DNA of 64,000 nt from CADEFX01 sp050260355 (GCA_050260355.1 JBLNBZ010000063.1:6461-70460); one strand, 5' to 3'. Counted from the first letter of the stretch, positions 9,114 through 17,335 are shown. Numbers and translations are program-made. The notes: generated by a model from the letters alone, not told the origin.

Positions 9114-9392
9114 ATGATCGACATGTCCAAGTGCGAGGTGAAATGGGATAGGCCGGCGGTGTTGCAGCATCTGAATAGTCCGACGAAGAGGACGATCTGG
9201 GTCGGAGAGCAACTCTACGATGGGACTGTGGCGGGTGCTGTCAGGTTCTTCAAAGCACTGGCGCCCGAGAAGCAAGAGCGCATCGAGATGTTCGCAGACA
9301 GTGGAGTTATTGAGACGCTGAAAGAAGACACCATCATCGGTGCGGATCTGCTGCGAGTTCTGGCCAGTCGAAGTGACTTACCGTCAGCGTAA
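9114..9392 (+). CDS. hypothetical protein (92 aa)
   Basis: Not assigned to a family. The 92-aa product begins at ATG 9114 behind a strong aaggagacgaaag site, is soluble and charged, and contains an APEKQERIEMFADSGVIETL helix. An upstream in-frame start at 9054 lacks a binding site. A terminator hairpin follows within a few bases, indicating a single-gene transcript. It lies in the accessory patch behind tRNA-Pro. Confidence 0.65.
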   Translation: MIDMSKCEVKWDRPAVLQHLNSPTKRTIWVGEQLYDGTVAGAVRFFKALAPEKQERIEMFADSGVIETLKEDTIIGADLLRVLASRSDLPSA

Positions 9393-9393
9393 G

Positions 9394-9420
9394 AAGAGCC
9401 CCGGCGGGGCTCTTGTTTTA
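9394..9420 (+). terminator. rho-independent terminator
   Basis: Perfect nine-base stem aagagcccc/ggggctctt (9394-9402 with 9406-9414), three-base loop, then gtttta. It starts two bases after the stop of the 92-aa gene. Confidence 0.8.
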
Positions 9421-9498
9421 GAGGGTGATGAGCTTGTTCTCTAACAGGTAGATTAGCGCTTCGGCTCGGGCCTTGGCTTCCGTGTCTGCGAAGTTCAT
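9418..9498 (-). CDS. possible small ORF (26 aa)
   Basis: Translates as a compact charged helix beginning MNFADTEAKARAEAL and ending LLENKLITL. The frame stays open upstream to 9594 with no better start codon, so it may be the 3' end of a decayed or longer gene. No clear binding site precedes the ATG. Even amino-acid composition suggests it is or was coding, but the call is tentative. Confidence 0.25.
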   Translation of the reverse strand: MNFADTEAKARAEALIYLLENKLITL

Positions 9499-9547
9499 TT
9501 GGTTGGTGGGGCACGATTGAATAGCACCCCAAGGCGCCGCAGATGTC

Positions 9548-10201
9548 TTATTGGACGGCTGGCTCCGGTTCGTGCGTCTCGGCCTCGATTGCTTTTACCT
9601 GCTGAGTATCAGGTGTCTCACTTTCCACATCAGCGGGCTTGATCTCTTCGGCCGAAGTTGCACCTTGCTTCGATGGGCGAGGCCTCATGCCCATCATGGC
9701 CTTGAATGCGAGAGCGGACGCACCCGGATTTCCGCTCCCATTTTTGGCGACACCTGCAATCGACCAGGAGGCGTCGGAGTTGCCATGGATGTTGAGAAGG
9801 TTGCGGTTACGGAGCGCAGCATATCCGATCAGGAATTCCTCAATCTCGGCGATAACCCTCGAGTTACCTTGAAGCAGCCTCACCTTCTGCTGGTAGATCG
9901 CATAGAGCTGTAGTCGGCCTCGCTTGCGATTGAAGAGGAAATGGTTCAGGTTATTAATGTTCCGATCATTGAATGCTTCGTTCAATATATTTTTTGTCGC
10001 CTTGCCGACATATATCGGAAACGCCCCGCTCCTCGGTGCGCTGCACGCGAAGACATAGCATCCCGGCCCAGTGATCTTCTTATTGTTGGCCTCCTCCGCG
10101 ACCTTCCGTTTGCACTCCTTCGTGCGTTCGAGCAAACGACCACCGTGGGCGCCCTTCACAATCGGAACGTCAAACGGACCAATGACTACAAAGTTGACCA
10201 T
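9548..10201 (-). CDS. GIY-YIG-like domain protein
   Basis: 217-aa protein. Residues about 45-140 look like a GIY-YIG nuclease fold: GCY at 47-49 and YVG at 64-66 are the paired signature strands, an acidic helix EIEEFLIGY lies at 119-127, and RNRNLLN at 131-137 resembles the conserved C-terminal Asn. The Arg normally found shortly after YVG is not obvious (KATKNILNEAF), so activity is uncertain. The C-terminal 70 residues are acidic and probably disordered. ATG 10201 has GGGAG upstream. Base use is more AT-rich than its neighbours, consistent with acquisition. Confidence 0.6.
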   Translation of the reverse strand: MVNFVVIGPFDVPIVKGAHGGRLLERTKECKRKVAEEANNKKITGPGCYVFACSAPRSGAFPIYVGKATKNILNEAFNDRNINNLNHFLFNRKRGRLQLYAIYQQKVRLLQGNSRVIAEIEEFLIGYAALRNRNLLNIHGNSDASWSIAGVAKNGSGNPGASALAFKAMMGMRPRPSKQGATSAEEIKPADVESETPDTQQVKAIEAETHEPEPAVQ

Positions 10202-10432
10202 GGTGCACTCCCGTACTCGGTGCATTGGCATTATAGAATGCGACGTTGACGGAGTGCCAGGGGCTCTAACGAGATGACCGAATGGGTAGGCGAGTGCCTC
10301 GGCTGCGCGATAGATGCGTGCGAGCGCTTCGTCGGTTAGCAACCGATCGCGTCCTGCACCCGGCCAAGGGCTGGCAAAGTTGCGAGCGGCCTTGCCGCAT
10401 CTACGCCAGCGCCCGCGCCGTCCGCATCGCCT

Positions 10433-11275
10433 TCACAAGCGCATTGCGACGACGCCACCTGAGATCAGGACCGCGGCCGCCCAGCGCCAGCGCGTCAGCG
10501 GCTCGCGCAGGAACAGGGCGCCGAAGAACATGGCGAACATGACGCTCGTCTCGCGCAGCGCGGCGACAAGTGCGATCGGCGCCTTTGTCATGGCCCAAAC
10601 CGCGACCCAGTAGGAGCCGAGCGAAAGCGCCCCGGCGATCGTTCCCGTCTGCCAGGCCGCGCGCAATTCGTTGAACACGCGCCCGCCGCGGACCGCAACA
10701 CCGTAGAGAACCATGCCGATCGCATCGCCCACCACCATCCACAGAATGAAGCCTGATGCGGTGCCCGCCGTTCGCGCGCCGATTCCGTCGACGATCGTGT
10801 AGCTGGCGGTCAACGTTGCGGTGCCGAGCGCGTACGCCAAGGCGACGGGATGCATGCGGTCCAGCAGCGCGCCGCCCTTGAACGTCATCAGGACCACGCC
10901 GCCCGCGATCGCCGTTACTGCGGCAAAGCCCTTCAGCGAAACCGGATCTGCAAGGACCAGCGCCATATAGAGCGCAACCAGCATCGGTGCAGCGCCGCGG
11001 GCCAGCGGGTAGACCTGGGTGAGATCGCCATGCTTGTAGGCATGGATCAGGAAAACCTTGTAGCCCACGTGAAGGGCGGCCGACGCGACAATCCACGCCC
11101 AGGCCGATACGTGTGGCTGCGTCACGAACGGCAGCATGGGGAGTGCGATCAGTGCCTGAACCAATGCCAGGAGCAGGATCGAGGAAAACCGATCGATCCC
11201 GGTCTTGACGACGGCGTTCCATCCCGCGTGCATCGCGGCGGCGGTCAGCACCGCGAGGAAGATCGGGGTGTCCAT
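10433..11275 (-). CDS. EamA/DMT-family transporter
   Basis: Inner-membrane carrier of the drug/metabolite transporter superfamily, 280 aa, with about ten hydrophobic helices in two EamA repeats. The second repeat carries ETSVMFAMFFGALFLREPLTRWRW, a typical EamA ending. ATG 11275 has GAGGAA upstream. It lies seven bases after the DUF1127 gene, so the two form an operon divergent from a LysR regulator that probably controls them. Substrate unknown; EamA proteins often export amino acids or metabolites. Confidence 0.8.
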   Translation of the reverse strand: MDTPIFLAVLTAAAMHAGWNAVVKTGIDRFSSILLLALVQALIALPMLPFVTQPHVSAWAWIVASAALHVGYKVFLIHAYKHGDLTQVYPLARGAAPMLVALYMALVLADPVSLKGFAAVTAIAGGVVLMTFKGGALLDRMHPVALAYALGTATLTASYTIVDGIGARTAGTASGFILWMVVGDAIGMVLYGVAVRGGRVFNELRAAWQTGTIAGALSLGSYWVAVWAMTKAPIALVAALRETSVMFAMFFGALFLREPLTRWRWAAAVLISGGVVAMRL

Positions 11276-11282
11276 GCGTTCC

Positions 11283-11480
11283 TCATCTCCAGAAGGGCTT
11301 TCGGCACTCGGCTGCACGTTCGCGCTCGCTGAGCCCGACGTCCTTCAGCAGGTGATCGTCGATCTCGGCGAGCTCCTTTCGGGTCCGCCATCGCCTGAGC
11401 CACAGGGCAGCGATGGCCAGGCAGTTCCGGGCCGCTGTTCTCCGCAGGCGTAGTGGGGAGGGCTGACTGCAAATCGACAT
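11283..11480 (-). CDS. DUF1127 small protein
   Basis: 65-aa protein with the C-terminal DUF1127 signature: WRTRKELAEIDDHLLKDVGLS followed by an Arg-rich end. Such proteins are common in alphaproteobacteria, and some have been linked to RNA binding or to phosphate and carbon regulation. ATG 11480 has a GAGG site. It is the first gene of a two-gene operon with the EamA transporter. Confidence 0.8.
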   Translation of the reverse strand: MSICSQPSPLRLRRTAARNCLAIAALWLRRWRTRKELAEIDDHLLKDVGLSERERAAECRKPFWR

Positions 11481-11526
11481 GACCTCACAATGCCGGCAGC
11501 GTGAGCCCATGAAAATCGAGATCATT

Positions 11527-11552
11527 TCACATCGAATGTGAGATATACTCAC
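11527..11552. promoter_or_regulatory. two overlapping palindromes between divergent genes (candidate LysR operator)
   Basis: TCACAT-cga-ATGTGA (11527-11541) overlaps GTGAG-atata-CTCAC (11538-11552); both are perfect inverted repeats. They lie between the DUF1127/EamA operon and the LysR gene, ending three bases before the LysR ATG. TATACT at 11544-11549 could be a -10 box for the LysR gene. Confidence 0.5.
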
Positions 11553-11555
11553 GCC

Positions 11556-12437
11556 ATGAAGTCGCTGCCGTCACTGAACGCGCTCCGCGCCTTCGAGGCC
11601 ACCGCCCGCCTCGGCCGAATGACGCTCGCCGCGGAGGAATTGTCCGTCACGCATGGCGCGATCAGCCGGCAGATCAAGACGCTGGAGGAGCAGCTCGGCT
11701 GCAAGCTGCTCGAGGGGCCGAAGAACCGGCTCACGCTGACCGACGCCGGCGCGCTGCTGCTGCCGGCTCTGACAACAGGGTTCGATTGCATCGAGCGTGG
11801 TGTTCGGGAAGTTTCCGATACGGGATCGAGTAGCCTCGACGTTTCATGTCTCGGCACGCTGACGATGCGATGGCTCATTCCCCGCCTGCATCGGTTTCAC
11901 AGACTGGAGCCGCAGACCGACATTCGTTTGTCGGCCGACGATGGCCCGGTCGATTTTCAGCGCCACAGGTACGACGTGGCAATCCGTGTCGGCGCCGACG
12001 ATTGGCCCGCGGGCGCGACCGTGACGACGCTCTTCGAGGAAAGGGTGGGGCCGGTTATGTCGCCGCGCCTGCTGCCGCGGTCGGGCCGCTGCGATCTCCA
12101 CAAGCTCGCAGCGCTGCCCAAGCTGCACACGAAAACGAGGACGTGGGCGTGGGCCGATTGGTGCGCGCGGACGGGGGCGAAAGGTCTGACCATGTCGGGA
12201 CAGACATTCGAGCATTTCTATTTCGCGCTGGAGGCCGCCACCTCGGGGCTTGGAGTGGCGATCGCGCCATGGCCGCTCGTCATCGATGATGTGCAGGCCG
12301 GACGCCTCGTTGCGCCCTTCGGGTTTGTCGACAGCGGACAACGCTACGTGGTGCTGCAGAGGTCGCGTTCCGGCAAGCTTGCCCGCAAGTTCGTGTCCTG
12401 GCTCGCGAGCGAGGGCAAGACACTGCCTGCTCCCTAG
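11556..12437 (+). CDS. LysR-family regulator (GcvA-like)
   Basis: 293-aa regulator. N-terminal winged helix-turn-helix: LNALRAFEATARLGRMTLAAEELSVTHGAISRQIKTLEEQLG, then a periplasmic-binding-like effector domain containing the GcvA-type DVAIRVGADDWPAG segment and LGVAIAPWPLVIDDVQAGRLV near the C-terminus. It is divergently transcribed from the DUF1127-EamA pair, the usual sign that a LysR protein regulates its neighbours. No Shine-Dalgarno sequence precedes ATG 11556. Confidence 0.85.
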   Translation: MKSLPSLNALRAFEATARLGRMTLAAEELSVTHGAISRQIKTLEEQLGCKLLEGPKNRLTLTDAGALLLPALTTGFDCIERGVREVSDTGSSSLDVSCLGTLTMRWLIPRLHRFHRLEPQTDIRLSADDGPVDFQRHRYDVAIRVGADDWPAGATVTTLFEERVGPVMSPRLLPRSGRCDLHKLAALPKLHTKTRTWAWADWCARTGAKGLTMSGQTFEHFYFALEAATSGLGVAIAPWPLVIDDVQAGRLVAPFGFVDSGQRYVVLQRSRSGKLARKFVSWLASEGKTLPAP

Positions 12438-12526
12438 ATCGGAGGGGGCGTGAAACGGTTCGGGCTTTGCGCAGCGATGCGCGGCTCCAGGGGGACGCGT
12501 GAGGTCGCGTCGCCCTGCCACGACAA

Positions 12527-12766
12527 TCACTCCGAGAAGATGCCGGGGCGCGTCCCGGCGACCAGCAGGCCCGGATCGACGGCGAAGGTGAGGCCTGAGA
12601 GCCCGTGAGGCTCGAGGCGCGCCAGCCGATCGACCGTGGCAAGGAAGCTCTCCTGTGCGGCCGGCGGCACGATGCCTTCGGCCAGCGTGCGGAACTTCCT
12701 CACATAGTCGGCGCGGCGGAAGGGGCGCGCGCCGAGCGGATGCGCGTCGGCAACCGCAATCTCAGA
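12527..12766 (-). pseudogene. C-terminal remnant of a MmgE/PrpD-family gene
   Basis: About 80 codons read as the C-terminus of PrpD (2-methylcitrate dehydratase family): EIAVADAHPLGARPF, YVRKFRTLAEGIV, then a helix and a natural stop. Nothing of the preceding 350-400 residues remains; the similarity begins where the chrA coding region ends, and no start or binding site is present. It is read as a 5'-deleted relic. The family assignment is from recall of PrpD C-termini and should be confirmed. Confidence 0.5.
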
Positions 12767-13979
12767 ACGAGGAGAGCCCTGCCGCTCCGGCAGCACCCAG
12801 GATCACCACCAGCCACGGCGGGACCTGCCACATGAACAGCAGCAGGAAGGCAACCGCGCCCAACGCGAAATCGCGCGCGCTGGTGATGCCGGAGGTCCAT
12901 ACGGGGTGGTAAAGCGCGGCGAGCAGAAGGCCGACGACGGCGGCATTGACGCCTTTGAGCGCGGCGGGGGCCATCGGCTGGCGCCTCAGCGCCTCCCAGA
13001 ACGGCAACGCACCGATGCCGAGCAGGAAGGAGGGCAGAAAGATGCCGACGAGGCAGATCACAGCACCAAGCCACCCGTTCGGCTGCGGGTCCATAACGGC
13101 GCCGAGGTAGGCGGCGAAGGTGAAGAGAGGTCCGGGCACCGCCTGGGCGGCGCCATAGCCGGCAAGGAAGGCATCATTGGTGACCCAGCCGGGCGGCACC
13201 ACCTCGGCCTGCAGGAGCGGCAGCACCACGTGGCCGCCGCCGAACACCAGCGAGCCGGCGCGATAGAAGGAGTCGAGGAGACGCAGGCTCTGGTCGGGAA
13301 CCCAGGTGGCCAGCAGCGGCAGGCCGATCAGCAGAGTGAAGAAGGCCAACAGCAGGAGCGCGCCGGCGGCGCGGCTTACCGGTAGCCGCAGCACAACGTG
13401 GCTCCCCGCAGCACCGTCGCGCAGCAGCGTGACGCCCGCGACGGCACCGAGGACGATCGCCCCGATCTGGCCCCAGGCCGTGGGCACTGCCGATACGATG
13501 ACGGCCGCGGCCACGGCGAGCGTTGCGCGCACCTTGTCCGGCGCGAGCGTGCGCATCATGCCGAGCACCGCCTGCGCCACCACGGCCACCGCGACGACTT
13601 TGAGGCCATGCAGCCAACCGCTGCCTATCGCTCCGCCGAGCGCGCTCACGCCGTAGGCAAAGAGGACGAGCGCGATGGCGGACGGGAGCGTGAACCCGAG
13701 CCACGCCGCGAACGAGCCGCTGTAGCCGGCGCGGAGAAGCCCGATGGAAATGCCGACCTTGCTGCTCGCCGGCCCGGGGAGGAATTGCGAGAGTGCAATC
13801 AGGTCGGCGTAAGTCCTTTCATCGAGCCATCGGCGGCGCTCGACGAACTCGGTGCGGAAGTAGCCGAGGTGGGCAATGGGGCCGCCGAAGGAGGTGAGGC
13901 CAAGCCGCAGAAAGACGGAAAACACCTCGAGCGCGCTCGCCGGCTCTGTGCTGCCCGTCACCTTGCTTCCAGCGTCCAT
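12762..13979 (-). CDS. chrA: chromate transporter ChrA family
   Basis: Inner-membrane protein of the CHR family, 405 aa, long-chain type with two homologous halves. Half one has LTSFGGPIAHLGYF and LSQFLPGPASSKVG; half two has LVFGGGHVVLPLL and QAVPGPLFTFAAYLG. About 11 hydrophobic helices. Family members export chromate, though many genomic copies have untested substrates. No chrB regulator is next to it. Its 3' end abuts the prpD remnant. Confidence 0.88.
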   Translation of the reverse strand: MDAGSKVTGSTEPASALEVFSVFLRLGLTSFGGPIAHLGYFRTEFVERRRWLDERTYADLIALSQFLPGPASSKVGISIGLLRAGYSGSFAAWLGFTLPSAIALVLFAYGVSALGGAIGSGWLHGLKVVAVAVVAQAVLGMMRTLAPDKVRATLAVAAAVIVSAVPTAWGQIGAIVLGAVAGVTLLRDGAAGSHVVLRLPVSRAAGALLLLAFFTLLIGLPLLATWVPDQSLRLLDSFYRAGSLVFGGGHVVLPLLQAEVVPPGWVTNDAFLAGYGAAQAVPGPLFTFAAYLGAVMDPQPNGWLGAVICLVGIFLPSFLLGIGALPFWEALRRQPMAPAALKGVNAAVVGLLLAALYHPVWTSGITSARDFALGAVAFLLLFMWQVPPWLVVILGAAGAAGLSSF

Positions 13980-14182
13980 GCCGCTTCACGCCCCCTGTGC
14001 CCCTCGATCAGCTTAGCAAAAAGCTCGAGCGGTCTGCCGCCGGCGATGTGCCAAGCACGCGACTTTGAGGCTCGGTGCAGGCTCGCGCCGTGGCGCCGCA
14101 GTCTATAATCACTCTCTCATGGTCCGCTTCCGCTGTCCCGACCGCACGGCGAAGCGGCCGCGCGTCCGGCCGAGACACTGCA

Positions 14183-14446
14183 ATGCCCGCGCACAAGCGA
14201 TTGCTCGACTATGCCATGCTCGCCCTCATGGCCATCTGTGGGTGGGTCGCCGCCCCCGGGTGGTTCATCCTGCTCGCTGCCGCCGGCCTGTCGATGGATG
14301 AATGCGCGAAGCTATGGGTGGAGGTGGCGGGCGGCGAGATGCCGAGCTCCAAGGCCATCACGTACGCCGTGACCGGGATCGTCGCGAACGTGGGCTATGC
14401 GACGTTCAGCTATTTCTTCGGAGCCATCTTGCGCGGCACCTGGTGA
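14183..14446 (+). CDS. small membrane protein, unknown
   Basis: 87-aa product with two predicted transmembrane segments (about residues 10-32 and 60-82) and a short acidic loop containing MDECAKLWVEVAGGEMP. Not recognised as a family. The binding site before ATG 14183 is weak (gagac). It is the first of three small ORFs in a row on this strand. Confidence 0.45.
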   Translation: MPAHKRLLDYAMLALMAICGWVAAPGWFILLAAAGLSMDECAKLWVEVAGGEMPSSKAITYAVTGIVANVGYATFSYFFGAILRGTW

Positions 14447-14613
14447 GCCGCCGCCGAACCGCCCCCAGCCTGTCCAGCCGGAACTCGAACGCCGGAACCG
14501 CCGGCGCGCTGCCCAGGCAAGGCACAGCGGCGAGGCGTTACGCACGTAACAGCGTGCGCCCTTGCTGTCTGGCACAAATGCGGGAGAAGCCAATGCCATA
14601 GGGAGCGTCAGTC

Positions 14614-14766
14614 ATGAGCATCGCCGTAGCCGCCATTGTCGCGATCACGTGGACCAGCATTGCCGGCATCGCCTGGACCTCGTGCGCACTCGCCAAAAAG
14701 TGCGATGCGGCGCTCGAGTTGCTCGATTTCGACGGACCCCTTCCACAAAGCACCATCGCGCGCTGA
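14614..14766 (+). CDS. possible 50-aa single-pass membrane protein
   Basis: Short frame with a GGGAG site nine bases before ATG 14614. The product has one N-terminal hydrophobic segment (IAVAAIVAITWTSIAGIAW) followed by a charged tail. No known family. Supported by the binding site and clean hydrophobic/charged split, but short. Confidence 0.35.
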   Translation: MSIAVAAIVAITWTSIAGIAWTSCALAKKCDAALELLDFDGPLPQSTIAR

Positions 14767-14867
14767 GAGCGGCGACGTGTCGGCGCTCACGAATTAGGGA
14801 AGCGAGTTGATTGGGAGTTGGGAGCAGGTCGGACCATCTGATTGTTTGTGAGAGGAGGATCAGGGTC

Positions 14868-15113
14868 ATGGGCAGTATTCAAAGTTTCGGGCAGATCTGC
14901 GAGGAAGCCGACCGTTGCCAAAGCACGGCGTTTCTTGACCCGGTGAAGCGCTCGCTGGCCGAGTTCGCACTCAAAGCCGCAGAAGCGCATTTTACAGTTG
15001 CCGAGTATGCCGCGCTGGCTCAGGAGCTCGCCTCGGGCAAGGCGGATGTGCGCGTGTATGATGACGGCATCGTTATTACGCGACAGCACGAGGCGAAAAC
15101 CGGCACCCGCTGA
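14868..15113 (+). CDS. hypothetical protein (81 aa)
   Basis: 81-aa soluble, mostly helical protein. ATG 14868 follows a full AGGAGG at ideal spacing, a strong reason to accept it. The sequence contains LAEFALKAAEAHFTVAEYAALAQELASGKAD, ending with a strand-like VRVYDDGIVITRQ. Family not recognised. Confidence 0.65.
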   Translation: MGSIQSFGQICEEADRCQSTAFLDPVKRSLAEFALKAAEAHFTVAEYAALAQELASGKADVRVYDDGIVITRQHEAKTGTR

Positions 15114-15216
15114 GTGGGAGTGACAGGCGCGCCCGATACCCCAACGCAGGCTGAAGCGGCTTCAAGAAGTGGCGCGATCCGCGTATCGACTGCAGGTCGC
15201 GCGCTGAGCCCTTCGC

Positions 15217-16161
15217 TTATCGCTTCGTGATCCGATCGACCTCCGCCAGCTCCTCGGGCGTCAACGCCCAGTCCACAGCCTTCACGTTGGCCTCGAGCTG
15301 CTCGGGCCTGGTGGCGCCGGCGATGACGCTCGAGACATAGGGCTGCGCGACGAGCCAGCTGAATGCCAGCTCCAGCAGAGTGCGCCCACGCTTGGCGCAG
15401 AACGCCTCGAGCTGCTCCACGATCGGCCAGTTGGCATCCGTGACGTAGCGGTCGGCAAGACGCTGCGTATTGGTCAGGCGTGCGCCTTGCGGCATCGGTG
15501 CGTTGCGCTTGTACTTGCCGGTCAGCAGGCCCGACGCCAGCGGAAAGTACGGCAGCAGACCCATGCCGTAGTGCGTCATGGCGGCGGCGAGCTGCGGCTC
15601 GACCACGTTGCGCACCAGCAGGCTGTACTCATCCTGGCAGGAGATGAAGGAGTTGAGGTTGAGGCGCTTGGATGTCTCCTGCGCCTGCGCCACCTGCCAG
15701 GCGGGCAGGTTGGAGCAGCCGATGTAGCGCACCTTGCCCTGCTTCACGAGATCATCGAGCGCCCGCAGCGTTTCCTCGATCGGCGTCAGCGGATCGGGCT
15801 GATGCAACTGATAGTGATCGATCCAGTCGGTCTTGAGCCGCCTCAGGCTGTCCTCGACGGCGCGCATGATGTAGCGGCGCGAGCCGCCCTTCAGGCGGCC
15901 TTCATTATCCATGGCCATGCCGAACTTGGTGGCGAGGACGATGTCCTTGCGGCGGTCGCCGAGGATCTCGCCGAGGCAGGTCTCCGATCCGCCGCGCTCC
16001 CCGTACATGTCGGCGGTGTCGAACAGGGTGATGCCGAGGTCGAGCGCCTTGTGCACGACGCGGCGCGAGGCTTCCAGGTCGATGCGGCCGCCGAAGTTGT
16101 TGCAGCCGAGGCCGACGAGGGAGACGCGAAGGCCGGAGGGTCCGAGGTTGCGTTCTTTCAA
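15217..16161 (-). CDS. aldo/keto reductase
   Basis: NADPH-dependent oxidoreductase of the aldo/keto reductase superfamily, about 314 aa. Catalytic features are FDTADMYGERGGSE (Asp and Tyr), ATKFGM (Lys) and DHYQLHQPD (His). The family N-terminus LKERNLGPSGLRVSLVGLG begins at TTG 16161, seven bases after AGGAG at 16169-16173. An in-frame ATG at 16179 is possible but has no good binding site. The gene follows the SDR gene on the same strand by 47 bases and is probably cotranscribed. Confidence 0.85.
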   Translation of the reverse strand: MKERNLGPSGLRVSLVGLGCNNFGGRIDLEASRRVVHKALDLGITLFDTADMYGERGGSETCLGEILGDRRKDIVLATKFGMAMDNEGRLKGGSRRYIMRAVEDSLRRLKTDWIDHYQLHQPDPLTPIEETLRALDDLVKQGKVRYIGCSNLPAWQVAQAQETSKRLNLNSFISCQDEYSLLVRNVVEPQLAAAMTHYGMGLLPYFPLASGLLTGKYKRNAPMPQGARLTNTQRLADRYVTDANWPIVEQLEAFCAKRGRTLLELAFSWLVAQPYVSSVIAGATRPEQLEANVKAVDWALTPEELAEVDRITKR

Positions 16162-16208
16162 GGGTCTGCTCCTGTGCATGTCGATCGAGGGTAGGCCGAG
16201 GAACGGGG

Positions 16209-16970
16209 CTAGCCGTCCATGATGCCGGTGACTGTGAATCCGCCGTCGGCGGCATAGACGTGGCCGGTGGTGAAGCTTGCCTCGTCGGAGGCGAGGAAAG
16301 CCGCGACCGCCGCGATCTCCTCGGGCTTGCCCCAGCGCCGGAGCGGCATGCGCGCGAGCACGCTCGGCCAAGGCGTGTCGGGCTGGTCGGCCCGCGTCTT
16401 GGTGGGGCCTGGTGCGACCGCATTGACGAGGATGCCGTGCTCGGCAAGCTCGATGGCCAGCGTCTGGGTCAGATTGATGATGCCGGCCTTGCTCGCGCCG
16501 TAGGCGGCGCGCCCGCGCCCGCCGAAGAGCCCCGAGTTGGAGGCGATGTTGACGATGCGTCCGCCGCTGCCCTGGCGCACCATCTGGCGCGCGGCGGCTT
16601 GGGAGAAGACGAAGGTGCCGTAGAGATTGGTGCCGAGCACGCGCTGCCACAGCTCGTCGGTCATCTCGAGGAACGGTGCACGATCCATGATGCCGGCGTC
16701 GTTGACCAGGATGTCGAGCTTGCCGAAGCTCGCGACGGCGGCGCCAACCGCACGCTCCACCTGGGTGCGCTCGCGCACGTCGACGGTACAGGGCTCGGCG
16801 TTCGCTCCGGTTGCGCGGATGCTCTGCGCCACCGTTGCAGCGCGCTCGGCATCGATGTCGCAGACAAGGACCTTGGCACCGTCGCACGCCAGCCGCTGCG
16901 CGATTGCCGCGCCGATGCCGTGACCTGCGCCGGTCACGATTGCCACCTTGCCTTCGAGCCTGCCCAGCAT
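16209..16970 (-). CDS. short-chain dehydrogenase/reductase
   Basis: Classical SDR, 253 aa. Cofactor motif TGAGHGIG near residue 13, DVRER and NDAGIMDR segments, catalytic Ser in NIASNSGLF and YGASK (Tyr and Lys), then the C-terminal GHVYAADGGFTVTG. The Asp at the end of the second strand (VCDID) favours NAD(H). ATG 16970 has AGGAGG upstream. It is the first gene of a two-gene unit with the aldo/keto reductase. Substrate unknown. Confidence 0.88.
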   Translation of the reverse strand: MLGRLEGKVAIVTGAGHGIGAAIAQRLACDGAKVLVCDIDAERAATVAQSIRATGANAEPCTVDVRERTQVERAVGAAVASFGKLDILVNDAGIMDRAPFLEMTDELWQRVLGTNLYGTFVFSQAAARQMVRQGSGGRIVNIASNSGLFGGRGRAAYGASKAGIINLTQTLAIELAEHGILVNAVAPGPTKTRADQPDTPWPSVLARMPLRRWGKPEEIAAVAAFLASDEASFTTGHVYAADGGFTVTGIMDG

Positions 16971-17073
16971 GCCGACCTCCTGACTGCCTCGCCAGGGTGC
17001 GACGGTAGAGACGCGCTGCCAAGCGTCAAGTTCGTGGCGACAACGCCGGCGGCGTGGGCTATGGCAGGCGCCC

Positions 17074-17262
17074 ATGAGCGTGCTGAGGATATGGTTCCTG
17101 GCCACGGGCGCGGTGTTGGGGACCCTGCTGATGTGGTCGTTCGCCCCGATCCTGATCCCGATCCTGCTGGTCACGGGTGGCCTCGGCATGCTCGCGGCCG
17201 GCATCGTGGCGCTCGCCCGACGCATCGAGCGGCGACGCAAATCGCGCGAGGAGATATCCTAG
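17074..17262 (+). CDS. small membrane protein (62 aa)
   Basis: Two closely spaced hydrophobic segments (about residues 5-20 and 25-50) and a basic C-terminal tail RRIERRRKSREE, which would place the tail in the cytoplasm. No known family. The binding site is weak. It lies between the divergent SDR gene and the GMC oxidoreductase gene. Confidence 0.45.
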   Translation: MSVLRIWFLATGAVLGTLLMWSFAPILIPILLVTGGLGMLAAGIVALARRIERRRKSREEIS

Positions 17263-17335
17263 AGCTCGCGCCCACGCCGATGCGTGTGTCGAGCCGGGGG
17301 ACGCGGCGCGGAAAAGGGGCCGGGGAGGGACGCGA

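Noticed and set aside
8950..10432. integrase or attachment-site repeat beside tRNA-Pro
   Set aside because: Looked for a tyrosine recombinase and a second copy of the tRNA 3' end; neither was found.
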